DNA of 64,000 bases from Gemmatimonadales bacterium (GTDB lineage Bacteria; Gemmatimonadota; Gemmatimonadetes; Gemmatimonadales; GWC2-71-9). Below are positions 54,378 to 63,586 of the stretch, one piece after another (the first letter of the stretch is position 1; each line of letters begins with the position of its first letter). Location: assembly GCA_025934955.1 (NCBI GenBank), contig JAICWE010000012.1, positions 1 through 64,000 on the forward strand, in the 5' to 3' direction. The translations under genes and the position numbers were made by a program. The notes beneath the pieces were generated by a model, which had not been told where the DNA came from, did no database searches, and saw only the letters and a program-made list of their open reading frames with translations.

Positions 54378-56180
54378 ATGAATGCACCTGCCGTTTTCCT
54401 CCGCCGCGCTCTCCCGCCGCTGCTCGCGACGGCGCTCGTCGTGAGCTGCCGGGGCCGCGAGCGGCAGGACGTCGGGATGGTGGCGTCGAGCGGCGCGCCG
54501 TCCGCCGGCGTCGCCTCCGCCGACGGCGCGCACCGCCGCGCCATGGCCGACGCCGACAACTGGGCGATCTACGGCCGCGACTACGGCAGCCAGCGCTGGT
54601 CGCCGCTGGACCAGATCACCACCGCCAACGTGAAGCAGCTGGCGCCGGCGTGGGTCTTCCATTCCGGCATTCCGCACGCTTCCGAATCCAATCCGGTCGT
54701 GGTGGACGGCACGATGTATCTCAGCACCGCGCTGAATCACGTCGTGGCGCTCGACGCCCGTACCGGTGCCCGCAAGTGGGAGTACGTCCACCACTACGGC
54801 ACCACCGTGGACTGCTGCGCCGCGATCAACAAGGGCGTGGCGGTCTACGACGGTCGCGTGTACATGGGCACGGTGGACGCGCGGCTCGTGTCCCTCGACG
54901 CGAAGACCGGCCGCAAGCTGTGGGACGTGCAGGTGGGCGACAACGAGATGGGCTACCACCTCACCGCGGCGCCGCTCGCGGTCGAAGGCCGCGTCATCGT
55001 CGGGGTGAGCGGCGGCGAGCAGGGCTGCCGCTGCTACGTGGACGCCTATGACGCCGCCACCGGCGCGCGGCTCTGGCGCTGGTACACCATCCCGAGTCCG
55101 GCCGACGGCGGCTGGTGGGGCCACTGGCGCGAAGCCGACGAGTTCGGCCAGTCGTTCCATCGCGACATCGCCGCCGAGAAGGCCGACAGCGCGAAGTACA
55201 CCGATTCGTGGCGCCACGGCGGCGGGCCGATGTGGCAGCACCCGTCGTACGACGCGGCCACCGGCCTCCTCATCTTCGGCGTCGGCAACCCGGCGCCGGA
55301 CAACGACGCGAGCGTGCGCCCCGGCGACAACCTCTACACCGATTGCATCGTCGCGCTCGACGCGCGCACCGGCAAGCTCCGCTGGTACTACCAGGAGGTG
55401 TCGCACGATCGGTGGGACTACGACCCGATGTCGCCGCCGCTGCTGATCGGGGTCAAGGATTCGTCGGGCACGGTGGTGCCCGGCGTGGTCGAAGCCGGCA
55501 AGGACGGCTTCCTCTACGTGCTCGACCGCGCGACCGGCCATCCGATCCGGAAATCGGAGCCGCTCACCGTGCTGCAGAACTACATGACGACGCCCACCGC
55601 CGACGGCGTCATCATGAACCCGGCGACGCTGGGCGGCAATGACTGGTCGCCGGCGTCGTACAGCCCCGAGACCGGCTACGTGTACGTCGAGGAGAACGTG
55701 CTGCCGCAGAAGTACAAGCGGCTGCCCGAGACCTTCCGTCCGCCGGCGCAGTGGTGGGGCGGCGTGACCATCGCCACGCCGGGCGGGCACTACGGCTTCA
55801 TCGAGGCGGTGGACCCCGGCACCGGACGGATCGTGTGGCGGCACCGGACCGACCAGCCGGTCATCGCCGGCTCCATCGCGACGGCGGGCGGGCTGGTCTT
55901 CACCGGCACCTCCGACAAGAAGGTGCTGGCGCTCGATGCGAAGAGCGGCGACGTGCTGTGGAGCGCCGCGGCGCCGGCCGGCGTCAACGCGCCGCCGATC
56001 ACCTACGCGGTGAACGGCCGGCAGTATGTCGCCGTCGCCGCCACCGGCATCCAGACGATGAACACCCCGCGGGGCGACGCGCTGCTCGCCTTTGCGCTCC
56101 CGGACCGCGCGGCGCGCGGCGCCACGCCCGCCCCCGCCGCGCCCGCCGCGCCCGCCGACAGCGCCGGAGGCCACACGTGA
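54378..56180 (+). CDS. PQQ-dependent alcohol dehydrogenase (lanthanide-type motif), copy 1
   Basis: Protein of 600 aa, an eight-bladed quinoprotein. It has a signal peptide with a lipobox-like VVSC, the vicinal disulfide motif DCCAAIN and catalytic Asp347 in RWDYDPM. Asp349, two residues on, is the extra acidic ligand that marks lanthanide-dependent (XoxF/ExaF-type) enzymes; calcium enzymes such as MxaF have Ala there. Tryptophan-docking blades contain YLSTALNHVVALDART and VFTGTSDKKVLALDAKSG. It oxidises an alcohol in the periplasm and passes electrons to a cytochrome c. Ends with an Ala/Pro-rich tail. Its stop overlaps the GTG of the next gene, a cytochrome c. Confidence 0.88.
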   Translation: MNAPAVFLRRALPPLLATALVVSCRGRERQDVGMVASSGAPSAGVASADGAHRRAMADADNWAIYGRDYGSQRWSPLDQITTANVKQLAPAWVFHSGIPHASESNPVVVDGTMYLSTALNHVVALDARTGARKWEYVHHYGTTVDCCAAINKGVAVYDGRVYMGTVDARLVSLDAKTGRKLWDVQVGDNEMGYHLTAAPLAVEGRVIVGVSGGEQGCRCYVDAYDAATGARLWRWYTIPSPADGGWWGHWREADEFGQSFHRDIAAEKADSAKYTDSWRHGGGPMWQHPSYDAATGLLIFGVGNPAPDNDASVRPGDNLYTDCIVALDARTGKLRWYYQEVSHDRWDYDPMSPPLLIGVKDSSGTVVPGVVEAGKDGFLYVLDRATGHPIRKSEPLTVLQNYMTTPTADGVIMNPATLGGNDWSPASYSPETGYVYVEENVLPQKYKRLPETFRPPAQWWGGVTIATPGGHYGFIEAVDPGTGRIVWRHRTDQPVIAGSIATAGGLVFTGTSDKKVLALDAKSGDVLWSAAAPAGVNAPPITYAVNGRQYVAVAATGIQTMNTPRGDALLAFALPDRAARGATPAPAAPAAPADSAGGHT

Positions 56181-56758
56181 GCCGCGCCGCGTCGCTCGCG
56201 CTCGTGCTCGGCGTCCTCCTCGCCGCGCCGGCCGCGGCCCAGCAGCAGGGCCGCGGCAACGTCGGCCACGACCGGAACAGCGCGGCCGGCATCGAGACCA
56301 ACGACGAGATGCAGCCGGCGACGCTCCCGCCGCTTCCCGCCGGCGTCACGCTCGACATGATTCGCTCGGGTGACAGTCTCTTCCACGGCAAGGGCGGCTG
56401 CTTCGCCTGCCACGGGAGCGAGGGCGAAGGGATGCCCGGCGCCGGCGACGCGATCACCGTCGCCTTCAACTACGCGCAGCAGGACCCGCACTCGATTGAC
56501 TCGCTGGTCACCGCGGGCATCCCCGACGCGCTCACCCGCAGCCCGATCGCCATGCCCGGCCGCGGTGCCCGCTCCAACCTCACCGACGACGAGATCCGGC
56601 GGGTCGCGGCGTACGTGTGGGCCATCAACCAGGTGCGCGGCGAGCCGTGGCCCGGCGGCCACGCCGACCACCGCGCCTTGAATCCGCCGACGACGCAGCT
56701 CTCGACCCAGCCGCCGAGCACCTCGACCGCGCACGCCGCCGGTCGGGGGCGGCGTTAG
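56177..56758 (+). CDS. Periplasmic cytochrome c, first partner of the PQQ dehydrogenases
   Basis: Protein of 193 aa starting at a GTG that overlaps the dehydrogenase stop. Sec signal peptide ending AAPAAAQ. One haem site, GCFACHGSEGEGMPG, with the distal Met in SPIAMPGRGARSNL and the closing helix DDEIRRVAAYVWAINQ. The C-terminal end is Pro/Ser/Thr-rich. Position between the two dehydrogenases suggests it is the electron acceptor of one or both. Confidence 0.88.
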   Translation: MSRAASLALVLGVLLAAPAAAQQQGRGNVGHDRNSAAGIETNDEMQPATLPPLPAGVTLDMIRSGDSLFHGKGGCFACHGSEGEGMPGAGDAITVAFNYAQQDPHSIDSLVTAGIPDALTRSPIAMPGRGARSNLTDDEIRRVAAYVWAINQVRGEPWPGGHADHRALNPPTTQLSTQPPSTSTAHAAGRGRR

Positions 56759-56772
56759 CCCATGGTGACGAC

Positions 56773-58656
56773 ATGAACCGAGCCAGCCCGATGCGAATCG
56801 CGTACTCCCTGTCCGCCGCCGTCGCCGCGGCGCTCGTCGTGAGCGGGTGCAAGGGCAGCGCTACCGAGACCGGGATGACGCCCAGCACCGGCACCGCGCC
56901 GGCCGGCGAGGTCACCGCCGCGCTCGCCGCGACGCCGTCGAGCGGAGCCAACGGCAATCCGGCCAACGCCGGCCCCGGCGAGTGGACGCTGCCGGGCCGC
57001 GACTACGGGCAGACCCGCTACAGCCCGCTGGATCAGATCACCGCGGCCAACGTCAGGAACCTCAAGGTCGCGTGGACCTTCTCCACCGGCGTGCCGCGGG
57101 GCCACGAGGGCAGCCCGCTGGTGGTGAACAACACGATGTACATCGTGACGCCCTACCCGAACAACGTCTTCGCAATCGATCTCACCAAGCCGAGCGGGCC
57201 GCTCAAGTGGTCGTACCATCCGACCACCAACCCCGCCTCGCAGGGCGAGGCGTGCTGCGACGTGGTGAGCCGCGGGGCGTCGTACGCCGACGGCACCATC
57301 GTCTTCAACCGGCTCGACAATCACACCGTCGCGCTCGACGCCGAGACCGGCAAGGTGAAGTGGGACATCCAGCTCGACTCGATCAACCACGGCTCGACGA
57401 TGACCATGGCGCCGCTCATCGTGAAGGACAAGGTGATCGTCGGCAACAGCGGCGGCGAGATGGGCGTGCGCGGCTGGGTCGCGGCCGTCGACCTCAAGAG
57501 CGGGAAGCTCCTCTGGCGGGCGTACAACACCGGCCCCGACAAGGACGTGCTGATCGGCGCCGACTTCAAGCCCTACTACCCGCAGTACCGCGGCGCCGAC
57601 GCCGGGATCAAGACGTGGCCCGGCGAGCAGTGGCGCCTCGGCGGCTCCACGGTGTGGGGCTGGATCACCTACGATCCCGACGCCAACCTGATCTACTACG
57701 GCACCTCCAATCCGGGGGTGTGGAATCCCGACCTCCGTCCCGGCGACAACCTCTGGGGCGCGACGGTGTTCGCCCGCGACCCCGATACCGGTGCCGCGCG
57801 CTGGGCCTATCAGTTGACGCCGCACGATTCCTGGGACTACGACGGCGTCAACGAGAGCATGGTGGTGGACTTGCCGATCGGTGGACAGAGCCGAAAGGTC
57901 GTGGTGCACTTCGACCGCAACGGCTTCGGCTACACCATTGACCGGCTGACCGGACAGGTGCTCGTCGCCGAACCGTACCAGTTCATCAACTGGTCCACCG
58001 GCGTGGACCTCAAGACCGGGCGACCGGCGCGGGTACCGTCCAAGGAGACCCACCAGGGCGTGAACGCGCGGAACATCTGCCCCTCCTCCACCGGCGCCCG
58101 CGACCAGCAGCCGGCGGCGTACTCGCCGCGCACCGGGCTGTTCTACACGCCGACCACCAATCTCTGCATGGACTACAAGGGCATTGACGCCAGCTACATC
58201 GCCGGCACGCCGTATCTCGGCGCCGACGTGCAGATGTACGCCGGGCCCGGCGGCAACCGCGGCGAGTTCATCGCCTGGGACGCGGTGCACGGGAAGAAGG
58301 TGTGGGGCGACAAGGAGATGTTCCCGGTGTGGAGCGGGGCGCTCGCCACCGCCGGCGACATCGTCTTCTACGGCACCATGGACGGCTGGTTCAAGGCGGT
58401 GGACGCGAAGACCGGCCAGGAGCTGTGGAAGTTCAAGTGCGGCTCCGGTGTCATCGGCAACGCGATGACGTTCCTCGGCCCCGACGGCAAGCAGTACGTC
58501 GCGGTGTACTCCGGCATCGGCGGGTGGGCCGGCGCGGTGGCGCTCGCCGGCATCGCCAACACCGATCCGACCGCGGCGCTCGGCGCCGTCGGCGGAATGG
58601 CGGATCTGCCGAAGTACACCGCGCCGGGCAGTACGATGTACGTGTTCGGCCTGTAA
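56773..58656 (+). CDS. XoxF-like PQQ alcohol dehydrogenase, copy 2
   Basis: Protein of 627 aa from the ATG at 56773. Signal peptide with lipobox VVSGC, then the typical GEWTLPGRDYGQTRYSPLDQ entry of methanol/ethanol-type quinoproteins. Vicinal Cys in EACCDVVS; catalytic Asp355 and lanthanide-type Asp357 in SWDYDGVNES, the form I associate with XoxF/ExaF; FYTPTTNLCMDYKG and GVIGNAMTFLGPDGKQYVAV follow. Closer to known methanol/ethanol dehydrogenases than copy 1. The product is predicted to oxidise a small alcohol, possibly methanol, but substrate cannot be told from motifs. No PQQ biosynthesis gene lies in the window. Confidence 0.9.
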   Translation: MNRASPMRIAYSLSAAVAAALVVSGCKGSATETGMTPSTGTAPAGEVTAALAATPSSGANGNPANAGPGEWTLPGRDYGQTRYSPLDQITAANVRNLKVAWTFSTGVPRGHEGSPLVVNNTMYIVTPYPNNVFAIDLTKPSGPLKWSYHPTTNPASQGEACCDVVSRGASYADGTIVFNRLDNHTVALDAETGKVKWDIQLDSINHGSTMTMAPLIVKDKVIVGNSGGEMGVRGWVAAVDLKSGKLLWRAYNTGPDKDVLIGADFKPYYPQYRGADAGIKTWPGEQWRLGGSTVWGWITYDPDANLIYYGTSNPGVWNPDLRPGDNLWGATVFARDPDTGAARWAYQLTPHDSWDYDGVNESMVVDLPIGGQSRKVVVHFDRNGFGYTIDRLTGQVLVAEPYQFINWSTGVDLKTGRPARVPSKETHQGVNARNICPSSTGARDQQPAAYSPRTGLFYTPTTNLCMDYKGIDASYIAGTPYLGADVQMYAGPGGNRGEFIAWDAVHGKKVWGDKEMFPVWSGALATAGDIVFYGTMDGWFKAVDAKTGQELWKFKCGSGVIGNAMTFLGPDGKQYVAVYSGIGGWAGAVALAGIANTDPTAALGAVGGMADLPKYTAPGSTMYVFGL

Positions 58657-58676
58657 CCACGGGTGGGGGCGGTGCG

Positions 58677-59591
58677 GTGAGGCGAATCATCCTGGTCGTG
58701 CTGGGCGGGCTCGCGGCCGCCGCGTGCCATCGCGCGCCGGCGACACCGCGCGCATCCGCCTCGGCGTCCGCACTTGCCGCGGGCGACCTCCGGGTCTGCG
58801 CCGATCCCAACAACCTGCCGTTCACCGACAAGGCCGGCGCCGGCTTCGACAACGCGATCGCCGAGCTGGTGGCGCGCGAGCTGGGCGCCCGGGTGAGCTA
58901 CGTCTGGCACCCCGAGCGGCACGGCTTCCTCCGCGAGACGCTCAACGCCGGCCGCTGCGACGTGGTGCTCGGCGTGCCGGCGGCGACCGGGCAGCTCCTC
59001 ACCACCCGGCCCTACTACCGCTCCGGCTACGTCTTCGTGCAGCGCCGCGGCGACCGGCACGGCGCCCCCGTCCGCTCGTTCGACGACCCGCGGCTCGCCC
59101 GTCTCCGCGTCGGCATCCACGTCATCGGCGACGACTACAACAGTCTCCCGCCCGGCGTGGCGCTCGCCCGTCGCGGCATCGTGAAGAACGTCGTCGGCTA
59201 CAGCATCTACGGGAACTACGACCGGCCCTCGCCGCCGGCCGATCTCATCCGCGCGGTGGAGCGGGGCGACGTGGACGTCGCGATCGCCTGGGGGCCGCTC
59301 GCCGGCTACTTCGCGAAGCGGAGCACGGTGCCGCTCGCGCTGACGCCGGTGCCGGCCGGCGGCGCCGGCGGCGCCGCGCAGTTCGTGTACGACATCGCCG
59401 CCGGCGTGCGCCGGGGCGACACCGCGATGCGCGCCCGGGTGGACGGCGCGCTCGCGCGGAGGCATGCGCAGGTGGAGGCGATACTCGCGCAGTACGGTGT
59501 CCCGACGCGCTCGGGCGCCGGCGAGCCGCTCACGGCGGGGACGGCGGCGCGTGCGCCGCGGGAGGAGGTGGCGATATGCGACTGCGACTGA
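58677..59591 (+). CDS. xoxJ: XoxJ/MxaJ-like periplasmic binding protein
   Basis: Protein of 304 aa from a GTG at 58677. Signal peptide with a Cys at the cleavage region (LAAAACH). The mature part is a solute-binding fold beginning LRVCADPNNLPFTDKAGAGF, then the second lobe VGIHVIGDDYNSLPP and VGYSIYGNYDRPSPP, all typical of XoxJ/MxaJ. These proteins accompany lanthanide- or calcium-type methanol dehydrogenases and are thought to help activate the enzyme. Its place directly after the XoxF-like gene supports that annotation. It overlaps the next gene by 16 bases. Confidence 0.85.
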   Translation: MRRIILVVLGGLAAAACHRAPATPRASASASALAAGDLRVCADPNNLPFTDKAGAGFDNAIAELVARELGARVSYVWHPERHGFLRETLNAGRCDVVLGVPAATGQLLTTRPYYRSGYVFVQRRGDRHGAPVRSFDDPRLARLRVGIHVIGDDYNSLPPGVALARRGIVKNVVGYSIYGNYDRPSPPADLIRAVERGDVDVAIAWGPLAGYFAKRSTVPLALTPVPAGGAGGAAQFVYDIAAGVRRGDTAMRARVDGALARRHAQVEAILAQYGVPTRSGAGEPLTAGTAARAPREEVAICDCD

Positions 59592-60055
59592 TGCTGGCGC
59601 TGCTGCTCGGAATCGGCGCCGCGGCCGCGTGCGATCGCGGCGTGCGATCGGAGGACGTCGGGATGACCTCGAGCGGCATCGCCGTTTCCCGCGCCGGCAC
59701 CACCGGCGGGCAGGCGGTCCGGCCGGGCATCCATCCGGCGGTGGTGTTCGGCGAGCGGGTGAACCCGTACACCGGCAACGCCTCCGCCATCCAGGACGGC
59801 CGCCGCCTCTTCGTCGCCTACAACTGCTCCGGCTGCCACGGCGGCCGCGCCGGCGGCGGGATGGGGCCGGCGCTGCGCGACAGCGCGTGGATCTACGGCA
59901 ACAGCGACACCCAGATCTTCGGGACCATCGTCGAGGGCCGCTCCGCCGGCATGCCGGCGTGGGGCAAGGTGCTCCCCGAGGACCAGATCTGGAAGCTCGT
60001 CGCCTACATCCGGACGTTAGGCACCGCGGAAGAGCCGGACAAGGTGCTCCAGTGA
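59576..60055 (+). CDS. XoxG-like cytochrome c lipoprotein
   Basis: Protein of 159 aa from the ATG at 59576, with a strong GGAGGAGG upstream. Signal peptide with lipobox-like AAAAC. One haem c site, YNCSGCHGGRAGGGMG, with a Met ligand in GRSAGMPAWGKVLPEDQIW. It resembles XoxG/cytochrome cL-type acceptors of PQQ dehydrogenases. A membrane-held carrier of this kind could pass electrons directly to the cytochrome c domain of the oxidase subunit II encoded next. Its stop overlaps the GTG of coxB. Confidence 0.85.
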   Translation: MRLRLMLALLLGIGAAAACDRGVRSEDVGMTSSGIAVSRAGTTGGQAVRPGIHPAVVFGERVNPYTGNASAIQDGRRLFVAYNCSGCHGGRAGGGMGPALRDSAWIYGNSDTQIFGTIVEGRSAGMPAWGKVLPEDQIWKLVAYIRTLGTAEEPDKVLQ

Positions 60056-61059
60056 CCGTCCGGTCCCGGTCCGCCGCCCTCGCCGCCGCCGCGCTCCTGC
60101 TCGGCGGGTGCGCCCGCGCGCCGACCTTCATGCGGCCCGCCGGCGCCGCGGCCGAGAGCGAGGCGTCGCTCGGGTGGTTCCTGATCGTCGTCTCCTGCGC
60201 CGTCGTGCTCATCGTAGCACTGCTGGTGCTGATCGGCTCGCTGCGCTCCCGCGGCGGCGATCCGCACGCGGTGCGGCGCGAGGGGCCCGGGCTCCGCTGG
60301 ATCACGATCGGCGGCATCATCCTGCCGGCCATCGTGCTGGTCGTCGCCTTCGTGCTCACGCTGGGGACGCTCAACGCCGTCGCCCGGCCGCCGGCGGACG
60401 CGTTGCCGCTCGCGATCACGGTGACCGGCCATCGCTGGTGGTGGGCGGTGCGCTACGCCGGCCAGGACCCGCAGGACCAGGCGCTCACCGCGAACGAGAT
60501 CCACATCCCCGTCGGGCGGCCGGTGCGGATCACCCTCGAGGCCGGCGACGTGATCCACAGCTTCTGGGTGCCGGAGCTGGCGGGGAAGACCGACGTCATC
60601 CCGGGCCAGCGCAACAGCATCTGGCTCGAGGCGCGGAAGCCCGGGGTCTACCGCGGCCAGTGCGCCGAGTACTGCGGACTGGAGCATGCGCGGATGGCGT
60701 TCGTGGTCGTCGCCGAGCCGCCGGGCGACTTCGCGCGGTGGCTGGCGCGGCAGGCGACGCCCGCCGCGATGCCCACCGATCGGCTCGCGCGCCGGGGCCA
60801 CGACGTCTTCGTCGGCGGCCCGTGCGCGCTCTGCCACGAGGTGCGCGGCACCACCGCCGCCGGGCGGCAGGGCCCCGACCTCACCCACCTCGCCACCCGC
60901 CGCACCATCGCCGCCGGCACGCTGCCCAATACCCGCGGCAACCTGATGGGCTGGGTCGCCAACGCACCGGCGCTCAAGCCCGGCACGCTCATGCCGAAGC
61001 TCACGCTCACCCCGGACGAGCTCCAGGCGGTCGTCGCCTACCTCGAGACGCTCAACTAG
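60052..61059 (+). CDS. coxB: Cytochrome c oxidase subunit II with fused cytochrome c (caa3 type)
   Basis: Protein of 335 aa from a GTG at 60052. A lipobox (LLLGGC, Cys20) and two membrane helices (about 40-62 and 74-103) lead to a cupredoxin domain with CuA ligands H169 (DVIHSFWVPE), C204, C208, H212 and M215 (CAEYCGLEHARM). After it, about 235-335, there is a fused cytochrome c with CALCH (258-262) and a Met in GTLMPKLTLTPDEL. Fused cytochrome makes this a caa3-type enzyme that takes electrons directly from periplasmic carriers. Part of the operon with the PQQ dehydrogenases. Confidence 0.95.
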   Translation: MTVRSRSAALAAAALLLGGCARAPTFMRPAGAAAESEASLGWFLIVVSCAVVLIVALLVLIGSLRSRGGDPHAVRREGPGLRWITIGGIILPAIVLVVAFVLTLGTLNAVARPPADALPLAITVTGHRWWWAVRYAGQDPQDQALTANEIHIPVGRPVRITLEAGDVIHSFWVPELAGKTDVIPGQRNSIWLEARKPGVYRGQCAEYCGLEHARMAFVVVAEPPGDFARWLARQATPAAMPTDRLARRGHDVFVGGPCALCHEVRGTTAAGRQGPDLTHLATRRTIAAGTLPNTRGNLMGWVANAPALKPGTLMPKLTLTPDELQAVVAYLETLN

Positions 61060-61067
61060 GAGACGGC

Positions 61068-62975
61068 GTGGCCACGACGCTCACCGCCCGGCTCGATCGC
61101 GAATGGGAGACGCCGCACAACCTCTTCGGCGTGCTCGCGACGGTGGACCACAAGACGATCGGCAAGCGCTACCTCGTCACCGCCTTCGTCTTCCTCATCC
61201 TCGGCGGGCTCGAGGCGGCGGCGATGCGGGCCCAGCTCTCCGGCGCCGACAAGCGGCTGCTCTCGCCCGAGGCGTACAACCAGCTCTTCAGCATCCACGG
61301 CGTGACGATGATCTTCCTCTACGCCTCGCCGATCCTGTCGGGCTTCGCCAACTACATCTGGCCGCTGCTGATCGGCTCGCGCGACATGGCGTTCCCCCGC
61401 CTCAACGCGCTGAGCTTCTGGATCTTTCTCCTGTCCGGGCTGTTCATCTACTCCAGCGTGCTGGTGGGGCAGGTGCCGGACCGCGGCTGGTTCGCCTACG
61501 CGCCGCTGACCGAGAGCCAGTACGCGCCCGGCCTCAACATGGACTTCTACGCGCTCGGCCTCACCTTCCTCGGGCTCTCGACCACCGTCGGCGCGATCAA
61601 CTTCATCGTCACCTTCTTCAAGCTCCGCGCGCCGGGCATGTCGCTCAACCGGGTGCCGATCATGATGTGGGGCACGCTCACCGCGTCGGTCTCCATCGTC
61701 TTCGCGATGCCGTCGCTCACCGTCGCCTGCATCCTCCTCTGGTTCGACCGCCGGCTCGGCATGCACTTCTTCGAGGCGAGCGCCGGCGGCCATCCGATGC
61801 TGTGGCAGCACCTCTTCTGGATCTTCGGCCATCCCTGGGTGTACATCGTGGTGCTGCCGGCGATGGGCATCGTCTCCGACGCGCTGCCGGTGTTCTGCCG
61901 CCGTCCGCTGGTGGGCTACACCTTCGTCGCGCTCGCCACCATCGCCACCGGCATCCTCGGCTTCGGCGTCTGGGTGCACCACATGTTCGCCACCGGACTC
62001 CCCTCGGTCGCCATGACCTTCTTCGGCGCGGCGAGCATGGTGATCACCATCCCCAGCGCCGTCGCCGTGCTCGCCTGGATCGCGACCATCTGGTACGGGC
62101 GCATCGTGGCGAAGACGGCGTTCCTCTTCATGGCCGGCTTCGTGGTGCTGTTCGTGATCGGCGGCGTGTCCGGGGTGATGACCGCGGCGGTGCCGTACGA
62201 CTGGCAGCTCACCGACAGCTACTTCATCGTGGCGCACCTGCACTACGTGCTGGTGGGGATCAACGTCTTCGCGGTGATGGCCGGCTTCTACTACTGGATG
62301 CCCAAGATGACCGGCCGCCTGCTGAACGAGCGGCTGGGGAAGTGGAACTTCTGGGTGATGTTCCTCGGCTTCAACCTCGGCTTCTTCCCGATGCACATCG
62401 CCGGGCTGCTCGGCATGCCGCGGCGGATCTACACCTATCCCAGCGGCCTCGGCTGGAGCACGGTGAACCTGATCAGCAGCATCGGGGCGTACGTCTTCGC
62501 CGTCGGCGTGCTGCTGTTCATCATCAACGCGCTGTGGAGCATCCGCCGCGGCGCCATCGCCGGCCCCAACCCGTGGGACGCGGGCACGCTGGAGTGGAGC
62601 ACGCCCTCGCCGCCGCCGGCGTACAACTTCGCCGTGATCCCGACGGTGCGGAGCCGCCATCCGCTGTGGGAGGACCGGCTGCCGCCGGAGGGCGGGGGAC
62701 GGAGCAGCTTCAGCGACGGGCTCACCATCCCCGAGGGGCGGGAGACGGTCGAGACCTCCGCCCTCGACGCCGAGCCGCGCGCCGTGCTCCAGATGCCGGA
62801 GGACTCGCTCTGGCCGCTGATCCTGGCGTCCGGCCTCACCGCGCTGTTCTACGGGCTGCTGATCGTGGGACCGGTGCTCGCGGGGATCGGGCTCGCGGTG
62901 ACCGTCGTCGCCATCATCGGCTGGCTCTGGCCCAGCGAGCGCGAGCTGCTGCAGCTCGAGGAGGCGCGGCCATGA
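61068..62975 (+). CDS. coxA: Cytochrome c oxidase subunit I
   Basis: Protein of 635 aa from a GTG at 61068 with GGAG upstream. Haem-copper core of twelve helices: low-spin haem ligands in FSIHGVTMIFLYASP and HLHYVLVG, CuB ligands H255 (FGHPWVYI) and the HH pair in WVHHMFATG; Y259 is the cross-linked Tyr. The D-channel Glu found in A1-type oxidases (GHPEVY) is Trp257 here, and the YS substitution of A2-type enzymes (YSHPxVY) is absent. About 75 extra C-terminal residues end in two hydrophobic segments. Coupled to coxC. Confidence 0.95.
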   Translation: MATTLTARLDREWETPHNLFGVLATVDHKTIGKRYLVTAFVFLILGGLEAAAMRAQLSGADKRLLSPEAYNQLFSIHGVTMIFLYASPILSGFANYIWPLLIGSRDMAFPRLNALSFWIFLLSGLFIYSSVLVGQVPDRGWFAYAPLTESQYAPGLNMDFYALGLTFLGLSTTVGAINFIVTFFKLRAPGMSLNRVPIMMWGTLTASVSIVFAMPSLTVACILLWFDRRLGMHFFEASAGGHPMLWQHLFWIFGHPWVYIVVLPAMGIVSDALPVFCRRPLVGYTFVALATIATGILGFGVWVHHMFATGLPSVAMTFFGAASMVITIPSAVAVLAWIATIWYGRIVAKTAFLFMAGFVVLFVIGGVSGVMTAAVPYDWQLTDSYFIVAHLHYVLVGINVFAVMAGFYYWMPKMTGRLLNERLGKWNFWVMFLGFNLGFFPMHIAGLLGMPRRIYTYPSGLGWSTVNLISSIGAYVFAVGVLLFIINALWSIRRGAIAGPNPWDAGTLEWSTPSPPPAYNFAVIPTVRSRHPLWEDRLPPEGGGRSSFSDGLTIPEGRETVETSALDAEPRAVLQMPEDSLWPLILASGLTALFYGLLIVGPVLAGIGLAVTVVAIIGWLWPSERELLQLEEARP

Positions 62976-63586
62976 CCGCCGTTCCCGCTCAGGAGCGCGA
63001 CCTGCATCCGTCGCCCGCGCCGCTGCCGGTGGGCGGGCGGGAGAGCCGCTCCCCCGGCCGCTGGGGGATGATCTGGGTCGTCGCGACCGAGGCGTCGTTC
63101 TTCGCCTACCTGCTCTTCAGCTACTTCTACCTCGCGTCCATGGCGCGCGGCGCGTGGCCGCCGGACGGCGTGCCCGAGCTCAAGCTCAGTCTGCCCAACA
63201 CCGTCATCCTGCTGCTGAGCAGCGGGACCATGTGGTGGGCCGAGTCGAGCATCCGGAAGGGAAGGGCGGCGGCGCTCCGCATCGGCCTGGTCGTCACCTT
63301 CGTGCTCGGCTGCGTCTTCCTCACGATCCAGGGGATCGAGTACTCCCACAAGCACTTCACCCCGCAGACCGACGCGTACGGCTCGCTGTTCTACACCATC
63401 ACCGGCTTTCACGGCGCCCACGTCGCGGTGGGGCTGCTGATGATCGCGGTCGTCGCCGTCCGGGCCTTCCTCGGGCACTTCGACCGGGGCCGCCATCTCG
63501 CCGTCTCCAACGTCGCGCTCTACTGGCACTTCGTGGACGCCGTGTGGCTCGCCGTGTTCACCACTCTCTACCTGACGCCGCGATGA
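62972..63586 (+). CDS. coxC: Cytochrome c oxidase subunit III
   Basis: Protein of 204 aa with five membrane helices, the short form of subunit III. Landmarks: WVVATEASFFAYLLFSYFYL, LSSGTMWWAESSIRKG and FYTITGFHGAHVAVGLLM, YWHFVDAVWLAVFTTLY. It stabilises subunit I and aids sustained turnover. Stop overlaps the ATG of the next gene (ATGA). Confidence 0.95.
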   Translation: MTAVPAQERDLHPSPAPLPVGGRESRSPGRWGMIWVVATEASFFAYLLFSYFYLASMARGAWPPDGVPELKLSLPNTVILLLSSGTMWWAESSIRKGRAAALRIGLVVTFVLGCVFLTIQGIEYSHKHFTPQTDAYGSLFYTITGFHGAHVAVGLLMIAVVAVRAFLGHFDRGRHLAVSNVALYWHFVDAVWLAVFTTLYLTPR

